DNA from: Spirochaetia bacterium
GTDB taxonomy: Bacteria; Spirochaetota; Spirochaetia; CAKZLE01
Assembly: GCA_021736385.1 (NCBI GenBank)
Contig: JAIPFY010000032.1
Location: 1 to 36,326, forward strand
Length of the DNA: 36,326 nt
Direction of reading: 5' to 3'
The notes beneath the pieces were generated by a model. It had not been told where the DNA came from, did no database searches, and worked only from the letters and a program-made list of their open reading frames with translations. Shown here piece by piece: positions 1 through 7,975 of the stretch; position 1 is the stretch's first letter, and every line of letters begins with the position of its first letter. Both the position numbers and the translations under genes were made by a program.

Positions 1-1
1 C

Positions 2-1171
2 GGGGTCGGCTCCGCATCGATCATCTCACGAAAACTCGGTGAGAAGAAACCTGAGGCTGCAGCTGCAGCTGCCGGGACAGCGATCACGCTGACGATCATC
101 ACCGCAGTGCTGATCACCATCATCGGCAGCCTCTTCATCCATCAGATCCTCTCGGTCTTTGGTGCTACCGATGATATTCTCCCCTATGCTACCGAGTATC
201 TGTCGATCATCCTCTTCGGTTCAGCCTTCCTCTCCTTCTCCATGTGTTCGAACAACATCATACGGGCAGAAGGTGCTGCGAAGGTCGCCATGACCATCAT
301 GATCATCGGTACCGGGCTGAACCTGATCCTCGACCCCATTTTCATCTTCGGATTCGATATGGGCATCAGAGGGGCAGCCCTTGCCACGGTGATCAGCCAG
401 GTCATCAGTGCCGCCTATGCACTGATCTTCTTTCTCAGAGGTAAGAGTTCGATAGAGTTCACCCGGCAGGTCTTCTTCGTCAAGGCAGCTCTGGCCTTCG
501 AGACCATCATTCTCGGGATGTCGACCTTCGTCAGACAGATCGGGACCAGTCTCATGGCTCTTGCAGTGAATAACATGCTCAAGATCTACGGCGGTGATAT
601 GGCTATCGCAGCCTTCGGGATGATCAATCGGCTTATGATCTTCTTTCTCATGCCGATCTTCGGTATCATCCAGGGGTTCCAGCCGATCGCAGGATACAAC
701 TACGGTGCAAAGAAGTTCGACCGGGTCAAGAAGGTCCTGCTGCTGGGTATCGGGGTAGCTTCACTGATGGGAACCTTCTCTACCCTGGTCATCGAGCTCT
801 TCCCCAGGACCCTGCTCTCCATGTTCACCAGTGATCAGGCCCTGCTTGATCTGGCAGCACCAGCCCTTCGTATCGTCATGATCACCATGCCCCTGATCGG
901 CATCCAGGCCATCGGGGCTACCCTGTTCCAGAGTATCGGGAAGTCACTTCCTGCGCTGCTGCTGGGACTGAGCCGCCAGTTCATCATCCTCATCCCCCTG
1001 GTACTCATCCTGCCACGTTTCATGGGACTCTCAGGCGTATGGTACTCATTCCCCATCGCAGACCTCACAGCTACCGGCATCACGCTCATCTGGCTGTTCC
1101 ATGAGGTCCGTAATCTCAACAGGATCCACTTCGAATCACTCAACCCGGTAGAAGAGTACCCGGTGCGCTGA
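2..1171 (+). CDS. MATE family efflux transporter (5' end outside window)
   Basis: Inner-membrane multidrug/toxin exporter of the MATE family, probably driven by a Na+ or H+ gradient. The reading frame is open from base 2, so the N-terminal part (likely the first one or two helices) lies outside the window. The first visible residues, GVGSASIISRKLGEK, are the typical MATE segment after helix 2. About ten hydrophobic helices follow, with the internal repeat style of the family (AFGMINRLMIFFLMPIFGIIQGFQPIAGYNYGAKK, given here in outline, sits about residues 200-235 of the visible part). The GTG at 107 is an internal codon, not the start. A strong hairpin follows about 115 bases after the stop. 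The substrate cannot be told from sequence. Confidence 0.92.
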   Translation, partial: GVGSASIISRKLGEKKPEAAAAAAGTAITLTIITAVLITIIGSLFIHQILSVFGATDDILPYATEYLSIILFGSAFLSFSMCSNNIIRAEGAAKVAMTIMIIGTGLNLILDPIFIFGFDMGIRGAALATVISQVISAAYALIFFLRGKSSIEFTRQVFFVKAALAFETIILGMSTFVRQIGTSLMALAVNNMLKIYGGDMAIAAFGMINRLMIFFLMPIFGIIQGFQPIAGYNYGAKKFDRVKKVLLLGIGVASLMGTFSTLVIELFPRTLLSMFTSDQALLDLAAPALRIVMITMPLIGIQAIGATLFQSIGKSLPALLLGLSRQFIILIPLVLILPRFMGLSGVWYSFPIADLTATGITLIWLFHEVRNLNRIHFESLNPVEEYPVR

Positions 1172-1286
1172 GGCATCGGTGAGCAGGGCCTGCAGGCTTA
1201 TGTGTACAGCGGTACACCATGGCTGCTGCAGGCATGCATGCAGAGAAGATCAGGCAGTATACGGACATACACAGGAAAGGATAGGC

Positions 1287-1338
1287 CTCTGATACATGCA
1301 AAAAGACACCACAGGGGTGTCTTTTGCATGTATCAGAG
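1287..1338. terminator. Bidirectional terminator hairpin
   Basis: A long inverted repeat of about 23 bp with one bulged base. Its core is AAAAGACACC, a 5-base loop, then GGTGTCTTTT. It lies between two converging genes (MATE on plus, small outer-membrane-type protein on minus), and A/T runs on both sides of the core let it end transcription in both directions. Nearly the same hairpin recurs at 2178-2222. Confidence 0.8.
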
Positions 1339-1351
1339 TCTGTTTCAGGTA

Positions 1352-1894
1352 TTAGAGCTGGAACAGCAGAGAGAGCCCTGCTCTACCGTAGAGACTTTCA
1401 AAGTCTGCAGTCTCAGCCCATGTTTCCAGATCATAAATGTCAGCAGAGAAGTATGCACTGAGGATCGTAGATCCCAGGATCAGATCAGCGGCAACTTTGA
1501 GGTTTGAACCCCATTCTACAGCTTCTTCATATCCTTCCTCAAGCAATACGATATATTTCGGACCTGCACTGAGACCGAGACCCACGATACCGAGGTCTGC
1601 ATAGAGCCCTGCGTTGAGGTTGGTCTCGAGTATATCACCAAAGATCGTGTCTGCATGATAGACAGCATTCACGCTACCCTGGAAGATACTGATATCGAGT
1701 CGTGCTTCCACACCGTAGTTGAAATCACTCGCATCGAACTCATACCCTTCAAGACCCTCGGTTGAAAGCTCCCCGAACGTCATACCCGTACTGTACAGGG
1801 CGGTTGGCCCGACCCATATCCCGTCACCTGCAAACACAGAAGCAGGTATCGCTATCAACAAAACAGCGATCATAATCATAGTCAATTTTTTCAT
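1352..1894 (-). CDS. Small secreted/outer-membrane beta-barrel-like protein, copy 1
   Basis: A 180-residue protein with a clear signal peptide (MKKLTMIMIAVLLIAIPASVFA), then alternating polar and hydrophobic short stretches and a C-terminus ending LSLLFQL, as in small outer-membrane beta barrels. I do not recognise a named family. The start at 1894 is chosen because GGAGG lies 6 bases before that ATG; the longer frame to 1930 adds residues that spoil the signal peptide. The next gene (2240-2803) is a tandem paralogue: the signal peptide and several segments (IWVGPTALYS, FNYGVEARLDISIFQ) are the same or nearly so. Each copy has its own promoter and terminator. The likely location is the outer membrane or periplasm; the role is unknown. 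Confidence 0.85.
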   Translation of the reverse strand: MKKLTMIMIAVLLIAIPASVFAGDGIWVGPTALYSTGMTFGELSTEGLEGYEFDASDFNYGVEARLDISIFQGSVNAVYHADTIFGDILETNLNAGLYADLGIVGLGLSAGPKYIVLLEEGYEEAVEWGSNLKVAADLILGSTILSAYFSADIYDLETWAETADFESLYGRAGLSLLFQL

Positions 1895-1956
1895 ACTATT
1901 CCTCCGCATATCTTTCATTACTTGATGCACCCATCATCTGTGGATGCAGTTGAACC

Positions 1957-1965
1957 ATTATACCA
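1957..1965 (-). promoter_or_regulatory. Extended -10 promoter of small OMP copy 1
   Basis: On the minus strand the sequence TGGTATAAT combines a perfect -10 box (1957-1962) with an extended TGn element. A TTGATG lies 19 bases upstream. The predicted start of transcription is near 1950, giving a leader of about 55 bases. The same arrangement is kept before copy 2 (2865-2873). Confidence 0.65.
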
Positions 1966-2177
1966 GATAATACACAGTCTGCATCAAAAAACCGTCTGCT
2001 GTATCATCCCCTCTCACAGTATATACAACTATACCCCGATGTATGTTACAAGAAGTCAGATACTCCTGTCGCTATTCATACAGAAAGACTCTCCTCACTG
2101 CATGGACCGGGACCCTTTCGGATGTCCTCTATGCCAAAGCGATCCCATGGCACACAGGATCAGGACAGAACGGACCC

Positions 2178-2222
2178 TGACACATACAAAAAGACACCAC
2201 AGGGGTGTCTTTTGTATGTATC
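2178..2222 (-). terminator. Terminator of small OMP copy 2
   Basis: Second copy of the hairpin at 1287-1338, with the same AAAAGACACC/GGTGTCTTTT core and outer stem TACATAC-type flanks with one mismatch and one bulge. It lies just past the stop codon of the copy 2 gene. Confidence 0.75.
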
Positions 2223-2239
2223 AGAGTCTGTCTCAGGTA

Positions 2240-2803
2240 TTAGAGCTGAAAGAGCATGGAAAGCCCTACTTTTCCGTCGAGATCATCAAAGGATGAATCC
2301 TCTGCCCATCCTTCCAGATCATAGACATCAGCAGAGAAGTATGCACTGAGGATCGTAGATCCCAGGATCAGATCAGCCTCGACTTTGAGGTTCGAACCCC
2401 ATTCTACAGCCTCCTCAGTATACTCTTCTTCCAGAGGAAGGATATATTTGGGTCCTGCAGTAAGACCGAGACCTACGATACCGAGGTCTGCATAGAGCCC
2501 CAGGTTGAAGTTGGTCTCGATCGCATTGCCGATTGTAACATCAAGATATGGTACGGTATAGTTATCATAGTAGACAGCAGTCACACCGGCCTGGAAGATA
2601 CTGATATCCAGTCGTGCTTCCACACCATAGTTGAAGTTCTCCAGGTCAAACTCGATAGTCTCTACAGTATCAGAGAGCTCCCCGAACGTCATACCTGAAC
2701 TGTACAGGGCGGTTGGCCCGACCCATATCCCGTCACCTGCAAACACTGAAGCCGGCATCGCTATCAACAGAACAGCGATCATGATCATAGTCAATTTTTT
2801 CAT
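2240..2803 (-). CDS. Small secreted/outer-membrane beta-barrel-like protein, copy 2
   Basis: A 187-residue paralogue of the gene at 1352-1894, with an almost identical signal peptide (MKKLTMIMIAVLLIAMPASVFA) and the same C-terminal LSMLFQL. It differs mainly in the presumed loops: a longer segment around YDNYTVPYLDVTIGNA, and TEEAVEWGSNLKV against YEEAVEWGSNLKV. Clustering of change in loops would fit surface exposure. The start at 2803 has GGAGG 6 bases upstream. The duplication takes in promoter, gene and terminator, about 0.9 kb per unit. No named family is recognised, so function is open. Confidence 0.85.
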   Translation of the reverse strand: MKKLTMIMIAVLLIAMPASVFAGDGIWVGPTALYSSGMTFGELSDTVETIEFDLENFNYGVEARLDISIFQAGVTAVYYDNYTVPYLDVTIGNAIETNFNLGLYADLGIVGLGLTAGPKYILPLEEEYTEEAVEWGSNLKVEADLILGSTILSAYFSADVYDLEGWAEDSSFDDLDGKVGLSMLFQL

Positions 2804-2864
2804 AATATTCCTCCGCATATGTTTCATTACTCACTGCCCCATCTTCGGTTCGTGCAGCAGAACC

Positions 2865-2873
2865 ATCATACCA
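2865..2873 (-). promoter_or_regulatory. Extended -10 promoter of small OMP copy 2
   Basis: Minus-strand TGGTATGAT: an extended -10 (TATGAT, 2865-2870) with a TTGATG about 20 bases upstream, matching the copy 1 promoter. Farther upstream a block with TGTAACATAC, TTGTATATA and ACTGTGAGAGGG is kept in both copies and may hold a regulator site. Confidence 0.5.
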
Positions 2874-2975
2874 GATATGGCACGAGTCTGCATCAAGCGA
2901 CTGCATGCCGTATCATTCCCTCTCACAGTATATATACAACCATAGCTGAGGTATGTTACAAAAATTCATAAACTC

Positions 2976-3005
2976 TTGTCGATTTTACGGTAAAACCTGT
3001 ATAGT
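2976..3005 (+). promoter_or_regulatory. Promoter of aminopeptidase gene, possibly giving a leaderless mRNA
   Basis: TTGTCG (2976-2981), 18 bases, TATAGT (3000-3005). The ATG at 3012 begins 7 bases after the -10 box, so transcription would start at or next to the start codon. No Shine-Dalgarno sequence precedes this ATG. Confidence 0.5.
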
Positions 3006-3011
3006 ATAGAG

Positions 3012-4067
3012 ATGAAGCAGCAGATGAAACGAGCTCTGGTACTGGCGGTTATCATGATCAGCAGTCTCTTCCTTTCCGGATGCTATGTACTCTCACAAAG
3101 CGGCACCTTCCTGAGTGACCGCATCAGGGCTGAGGATCTGCAGAAAGTCCTCGAGGCACCCGATACCACGGATCAGACAAAAGCATTCCTCACCGAAGCT
3201 CTGCAGATCACCTCGTATGCTGTGGAACAGATCGGACTGAAGGAATCGAAGAACTATACAACCTACCTGCAGCTTGATCGGGACCACCTTGCCTATATCG
3301 TCTATGCTGCACCGAGATTCTCATTCGAACAGCACATGTGGGACTTTCCCATCACCGGGGCTATCCCCTACAAGGGGTACTACCGTCTCAGTGCTGCCAG
3401 AAAGGAAGAGCAGAAAATGATCAGCAGGGAGTACGACACGTTCGTCAGTGTCGTGGACGGCTTCAGCTCTCTGGGGTTCTTCAAAGACCCCCTCTACTCC
3501 TTCATGGCAGCGTACTCTCCCTACCATCTGGCCTCACTGATCATACATGAGTTGACCCACTCCACGATATGGGTGAAGCATGCGGTGACCTTCAATGAGC
3601 AGCTCGCTGCATTCATCGGGGAGCTGGGAGGACAGGAGTATGTCAGATCGCAGTACGGACAGGAGAGTGAAGCCTACCGGATGATCTTTGACAGGAAGCA
3701 CGATCAGCAGCAGTTCACCAATGATCTGTTCACCCTCAGGAATGAACTGCAGGACCTGTATGATAATCCCTCTGTAGAAGATGAGCTGCGGCTCATGCGA
3801 AAACAGCAGCTGATCACTGCCTGGAAAGAGCGCTTCTCACAGGAGTATGAACAGCACTACCGTACGGACTCCTTCCGTCATATCCCGGAGATCGATATCA
3901 ACAATGCCTTCATCGCGATCCATGCGGTCTACTATGAGCGATCAGAACTGTTCGATGAGATCTATGCCTATGTCGATCAGGACCTGCAGGCCATGATCGA
4001 GCTGCTCAGGAGGTTCGACGGGACCCGGGGAGACCCGGTACCCTCGATCAGGGAACTTATACGATGA
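3012..4067 (+). CDS. Predicted aminopeptidase, lipoprotein (PF10023-type)
   Basis: A 351-residue predicted zinc metallopeptidase of the putative aminopeptidase family (DUF2265/PF10023). The N-terminus has a lipoprotein signal with lipobox LSGC (Cys24), so the enzyme is likely anchored to a membrane facing the periplasm. The family block runs from about residue 24 (CYVLSQSG) through AAPRFSFEQHMWDFPITGAIPYKGY to the zinc site H179-E-L-T-H183, followed by FNEQ (Glu196 as likely third ligand). All expected metal residues are present. The ATG at 3012 has no clear Shine-Dalgarno and sits just after a -10 box; ATG 3024 is an alternative start that would shorten the signal. The 3' end overlaps the convergent methyltransferase gene by 11 bases. 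The natural substrate is unknown. Confidence 0.85.
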   Translation: MKQQMKRALVLAVIMISSLFLSGCYVLSQSGTFLSDRIRAEDLQKVLEAPDTTDQTKAFLTEALQITSYAVEQIGLKESKNYTTYLQLDRDHLAYIVYAAPRFSFEQHMWDFPITGAIPYKGYYRLSAARKEEQKMISREYDTFVSVVDGFSSLGFFKDPLYSFMAAYSPYHLASLIIHELTHSTIWVKHAVTFNEQLAAFIGELGGQEYVRSQYGQESEAYRMIFDRKHDQQQFTNDLFTLRNELQDLYDNPSVEDELRLMRKQQLITAWKERFSQEYEQHYRTDSFRHIPEIDINNAFIAIHAVYYERSELFDEIYAYVDQDLQAMIELLRRFDGTRGDPVPSIRELIR

Positions 4068-5283
4068 AGTCCCGAACGAGCAGCGCTGCAGCTTCCATAT
4101 GGGTGGTCTGGGGATAGAAGTCATAGGCATGGAGGGTCCTGATGCTGTACCCCCTTCCGGTGATGATCTTGAGATCACGTGCGAGGGTCACCGGATTGCA
4201 GGAGACATAGAGGACCTTCTCAGGTTTCCACGAGAGCATGATATCGATCACTGTCGGGGGAAGACCGGTACGCGGGGGATCCACGACGATCAGATCCATA
4301 CCGAAGGCCCCTTTCCCCTGAACCCAGTGCTCCACTGAATCCTCATAGAAGGTGACGTGCCGCTGATCCAGGTGCTCTCTGGCGAACTGGAGACACCCTG
4401 GGTCCCGCTCGACTGCCGTGATGGTATCGAACCGGTCCTGCAGGAACGCTGCGAAGGTGCCGACCCCGGAGAAGAGGTCCATGGCTTTGGCCCCCTGCAG
4501 AGAGGCAAGCTCCGTATCCATGAGCCGGGAGAACATGCGCTGGTTCGACTGAAAAAAGACCTCGGCATCCAGAGAGAAGGTCTTCTCCCCCAGCTTTTCG
4601 GTCCTGATCGTCTGTACGCCGGTGTGCCTGCCGGTCACAGCCCCGTCGTCGGTGACGACAGCCTGTACCGAAGGATGTCCGGGCCTCTGGAATCTCTTCT
4701 TCCGTTTCGGTGGTGCCGGCATCTCTGGATGTTCGAGCCAATGGGCACGCCGGGAATCAAGCAGGTGGTTCAGTCGGGGATCGAGGATGGGACATCGGAC
4801 GATGTCCACGACCTGTGAGGAGTTTCGGCCCAGAAAGCCCACAGTATTACGGCGTGGATCCACATGGAACTTCGCCCGGGTGCGGTACTCCCACATCTGA
4901 CCGGAGATGAACGAGAACCCATCACCGAGACGCTCAACGTCGATCGATCCGGTACGGATCATGGTATCGAGAAAGATCTGCCGCTTGATCACCGGCTGCT
5001 GTTCATCACGGACATGCTGCAGGTCACAGCCTCCGCAGAGAGTGTAATAGGGACACTTGGGTTCACCACGCAGGGGGGAGGGGCTGAGCACCTGTACCAC
5101 CTGAGCCCGGGCGAAATCCCGTCTGTTCTCCGTGATGCGTACGAGCAGCTCTTCACGGGGAAGTGCCCCGGGGATGAAGATGACCCGTCCGTCGGGAAGA
5201 CGCGACATACCATCCCCCCCGCTCACGAGCTTCTCTACCACCAATCGTATCTGTTTTCCCACTTCGTATGCACCTGTGTTCAT
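4057..5283 (-). CDS. rlmD: 23S rRNA (uracil-C5) methyltransferase, RlmD/RumA family
   Basis: A 408-residue SAM-dependent RNA methyltransferase of the TrmA/RumA family, expected to make 5-methyluridine in 23S rRNA. It has an N-terminal TRAM domain (about 1-65), four Cys for a 4Fe-4S cluster (C77, C83, C86, C164), the SAM-binding DLFSGVGTF (269-277), DPPRTG (335-340), the catalytic Cys362 in SCNP and Glu397 in HMEAAALL. All key residues are intact. The exact target (U1939, U747 or both) cannot be told from sequence, so the symbol is by family. It starts 12 bases after the stop of the desulfidase gene and is probably co-transcribed with it. There is no strong Shine-Dalgarno at ATG 5283, and an in-frame GTG a few codons in is a possible start. 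Confidence 0.9.
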   Translation of the reverse strand: MNTGAYEVGKQIRLVVEKLVSGGDGMSRLPDGRVIFIPGALPREELLVRITENRRDFARAQVVQVLSPSPLRGEPKCPYYTLCGGCDLQHVRDEQQPVIKRQIFLDTMIRTGSIDVERLGDGFSFISGQMWEYRTRAKFHVDPRRNTVGFLGRNSSQVVDIVRCPILDPRLNHLLDSRRAHWLEHPEMPAPPKRKKRFQRPGHPSVQAVVTDDGAVTGRHTGVQTIRTEKLGEKTFSLDAEVFFQSNQRMFSRLMDTELASLQGAKAMDLFSGVGTFAAFLQDRFDTITAVERDPGCLQFAREHLDQRHVTFYEDSVEHWVQGKGAFGMDLIVVDPPRTGLPPTVIDIMLSWKPEKVLYVSCNPVTLARDLKIITGRGYSIRTLHAYDFYPQTTHMEAAALLVRDFIV

Positions 5284-5295
5284 ATGCAGCGTATC

Positions 5296-6582
5296 TTAGG
5301 ACTTTGCGACCATAATATCAAGGATGAGTCGATCAGTCTCCTCCATCCCTCTGGTACTTATGGTCACAAGATTCTGTATGCTCTTCTCGATATCATCCTC
5401 AATGATCCCTTCGAGTCCCGAGACTTCGAGCTTATCAAGGGCAAGGAGTGCCGATCTGAAAGCTGACTCCACCGATGTGGCCACTTTCAGTGAGCAGCTG
5501 TACTTCGCCCCATCGCAGATCATCCCGGCAAGGTCACCGATCATATTGTTGATGACCGCATAGACAGCCTGTATCGGTCCCCCGAGCAACCAGACGATAC
5601 CGCAGCCGGCTCCGATCGCTGCCGTGGTTGCCCCGCAGAGCGCTGAGAGCTTTCCCATATCCTTCTTGATGTGTATCGCTACCAGGTTGCTCAGAGCAAG
5701 CGCCCGTACGAGCACGTCAGTGGTCACCTCAAGTCTCTCTGCGACCGCCGCCACCGGCAGGAAGACGGTGATCCCCTGATTCCCGCTGCCTGAGTTGGTC
5801 ATGACCGGCATCATACAGCCTGCCATCCTGGCATCAGCCGCTGCAGCGGCTAGCTGCACCGCGAAGTTCTCCATATCCTCGGCAAGGATCCTTCGTTCGA
5901 TGTTGTGTTTGATGGTCCTGCCCACCCGCAGTCCATAATCCTTGAGCAGTCCCTCTTCCGCGATCCTCCGGTTCATGTTCGCTCCCTCCAGGAGGAACGA
6001 GATCCGTTCGATATCACAGGTGGTGGCGAACTCATAGATCTCAGCGATACGGGTCTCATCTGCTGCTGCAGGGACAGAGAGGTCCTCCAGTTCCCGATGC
6101 ACGAGCACTTCGTCCCGGTGTGTGACCTCGGTCACATTCCGGTGGCTTCGTTCGATGGTCACCATGCTCGTATCACCGGCAGTGTTGGTGATGCGGGAAC
6201 GGACATAGAGCTTATCGGTCCCGGTGGCAGCGGTGACGGTGACCCCTTTGGCGAGGGTGAGTGCTTTTGCCTCTGCGATGTGCTCTTCGGTGACTGATGC
6301 AAGGACTTCGAGCTCTTTCGAGGCATCGCCTCCTGCAGCACCGAGAGCAGCGGCGATGGGGATCCCGACCATCTGCGTACCGGGTATGCCCACACCCATG
6401 GCATTCTTGATGACATTGCCGCTCAGGGTCAGCTCTATAGACTGTACAGGCAGTTTCGGGTCGTCAAGGACCTCCCGGGCCCGTGCACAGGCAAGTGCTA
6501 TGGCGATCGGTTCGGTACACCCGATCGCAGGGGTCAACTCCCTCTTCAACAGATCCACATACATATCTTCTTTATCACACAT
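5296..6582 (-). CDS. L-cysteine desulfidase family protein (CyuA/UPF0597-like)
   Basis: A 428-residue member of the iron-sulphur serine dehydratase alpha-like/UPF0597 family (E. coli CyuA, formerly YhaM; archaeal L-cysteine desulfidase). The family reaction breaks L-cysteine to pyruvate, ammonia and sulphide in the cytoplasm. The start of the conserved region, ELTPAIGCTEPIAIA, holds the first cluster Cys (C22), and further conserved Cys are in AGCMMPVMTNSGSGNQG, LSALCG and GAGCGIVW. The start at 6582 is chosen because GGGAGTG lies 5 bases before it; ATG 6600 would add six residues but has no ribosome site. Upstream lies a DUF819 membrane protein gene, downstream the rRNA methyltransferase. 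L-serine or another amino acid as substrate is also possible. Confidence 0.88.
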   Translation of the reverse strand: MCDKEDMYVDLLKRELTPAIGCTEPIAIALACARAREVLDDPKLPVQSIELTLSGNVIKNAMGVGIPGTQMVGIPIAAALGAAGGDASKELEVLASVTEEHIAEAKALTLAKGVTVTAATGTDKLYVRSRITNTAGDTSMVTIERSHRNVTEVTHRDEVLVHRELEDLSVPAAADETRIAEIYEFATTCDIERISFLLEGANMNRRIAEEGLLKDYGLRVGRTIKHNIERRILAEDMENFAVQLAAAAADARMAGCMMPVMTNSGSGNQGITVFLPVAAVAERLEVTTDVLVRALALSNLVAIHIKKDMGKLSALCGATTAAIGAGCGIVWLLGGPIQAVYAVINNMIGDLAGMICDGAKYSCSLKVATSVESAFRSALLALDKLEVSGLEGIIEDDIEKSIQNLVTISTRGMEETDRLILDIMVAKS

Positions 6583-6695
6583 ACAGTCACTCCCATGCAT
6601 ACAGCTGGTACCATCATTTCGTCACATCAGATACGCATGTACCACAGGTACGGCCGGTATCCATCTGACCGAGAGGCTATCAGGGATGCTATGAC

Positions 6696-6725
6696 AGTAT
6701 ACCTGCGTTGTATGGCTTTTGCCAA
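6696..6725 (-). promoter_or_regulatory. Promoter of desulfidase gene
   Basis: On the minus strand: TTGGCA (6720-6725), 18 bases, TATACT (6696-6701). It lies in the 161-base gap after the DUF819 gene, so the desulfidase can be transcribed on its own. The leader would be about 105 bases and holds GTACC-aca-GGTAC (6639-6651), an inverted repeat that could bind a regulator. Confidence 0.6.
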
Positions 6726-6743
6726 TAACAAACATGCAACAGA

Positions 6744-7907
6744 TCACAACAAACGCATAAGATATCCGAAGGCTATCCCGATATAGTTGCCTACCAGCCA
6801 GCCGGCGATACCGGCTACCATGCCGGCCATGATCACCGATCGGTTCTTCAGGGAGGCGGCGACGACCGGGACGAACGGCGGCGAGAAGATCAGGGCGGTA
6901 GCCGTGACCAGCTGGGTGTCGGCATCGACTCGCAGCACTTTCGATGCGATGACATGCAGCACGAAGGTGATCACCAGCAGGGAGAGGACATAGCCCATCA
7001 TGATCGGGGCCGTCCTGGTCAGCTGCTGCAGATCTGCCATGGAGCTTACGACAAAGGAGAAGACCAGCAGCACGTAGTACCCGAGCTGGAAGGTGAAGGG
7101 GGTCTGTCTGACCGCAGGGATGAAGGACCCTGCGATCCCGAGCGTGGTGATGACGATGATCGCCGTCACCGGTGCCGCCCATGCCGGGACGAGCATGCTC
7201 ACTCCTCCCCCCACCGCAAAGATCAGTACGGAGAAGAGAAAGGCACGCAGCAGAGGAGGCAGGTCCTGACGGTTGAAGCCCGAGAAATAGGGAGTGAACT
7301 CCTTCATTCCGTGGACCTCCTCAATCACGGTCTCCGGATGCTCACTGCGCATCTGATTCACCGGGAGGATCCTGCGGATCACCTTGGGAAGGATACTGAT
7401 GATCAGCAGGAACAGGAACCCCGAGACCACGACATCTGAGGCATGTACTGCGATGTAATCGGAAGTCCCCACGTTCAGTGCCGTCCCGATCGCTGCCATG
7501 TTTGGAGTCCCCCCGGTATAGCAGCCCACCAGCATCCCGGCGATCTTCCATGCCTCCTCCCCGATCACTCCTCTGAAGATGAAGAAGGTGATCACCGAGC
7601 CGATGAGGACAGCGACCAGTGCTCCGAAGAACGCACGGAGGACCATCCCCGACTGTTCCTTCCATTTCGCCATGTGCATGGAGAAGAAGATCAGAGGCAG
7701 GGCAATCGGGACTGTCAGGGTAGTCATGTAGTCCTGTATGATGAAGATATCATCAGGCAGCAGCCCGCTGTTGCCGATGATGATCCCCAGCGCATAGCAG
7801 ATGACCACACCGCCGATCGTATCGAGCAGGGTAAACCGCTCGCAGCCTGCGAGGACCAGTGCGGGTATCCCGAGAAACAGCAGTATCCAGATAAGTGAAG
7901 TGATCAT
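6744..7907 (-). CDS. DUF819 family integral membrane protein
   Basis: A 387-residue membrane protein with about ten hydrophobic helices that matches the DUF819 (PF05684, YjcL-like) family: GCERFTLLDTIGGVVICYALGI near the N-terminus and GCYTGGTPNMAAIGTALNV around 128-146, the best kept family segment. These proteins are thought to be transporters, but the substrate is not established. The start ATG has AAGGAG 5 bases upstream. It lies 68 bases after the oligoendopeptidase gene and 161 bases before the L-cysteine desulfidase gene, all on the same strand. Peptide hydrolysis, a membrane carrier and cysteine breakdown in a row suggest amino-acid use, an inference from neighbourhood only. Confidence 0.87.
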   Translation of the reverse strand: MITSLIWILLFLGIPALVLAGCERFTLLDTIGGVVICYALGIIIGNSGLLPDDIFIIQDYMTTLTVPIALPLIFFSMHMAKWKEQSGMVLRAFFGALVAVLIGSVITFFIFRGVIGEEAWKIAGMLVGCYTGGTPNMAAIGTALNVGTSDYIAVHASDVVVSGFLFLLIISILPKVIRRILPVNQMRSEHPETVIEEVHGMKEFTPYFSGFNRQDLPPLLRAFLFSVLIFAVGGGVSMLVPAWAAPVTAIIVITTLGIAGSFIPAVRQTPFTFQLGYYVLLVFSFVVSSMADLQQLTRTAPIMMGYVLSLLVITFVLHVIASKVLRVDADTQLVTATALIFSPPFVPVVAASLKNRSVIMAGMVAGIAGWLVGNYIGIAFGYLMRLL

Positions 7908-7975
7908 ACGCTCTCCTTATGTCAGCAGATACGATCGCTGCCCTCTTTCGAAGACAGCGTGCAGTATGAGCGATG

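Noticed and set aside
2876-2891. TGGCACGAGTCTGCAT as a sigma-54 site upstream of the aminopeptidase gene
   Set aside because: GG and GC are 9 bases apart, not 10, and sigma-54 needs exact spacing. The site is also over 100 bases from the gene and not kept in the duplicate copy.
4357-4818. 153-codon plus-strand frame opposite the rRNA methyltransferase
   Set aside because: Shadow of the minus-strand gene, whose motifs are complete.
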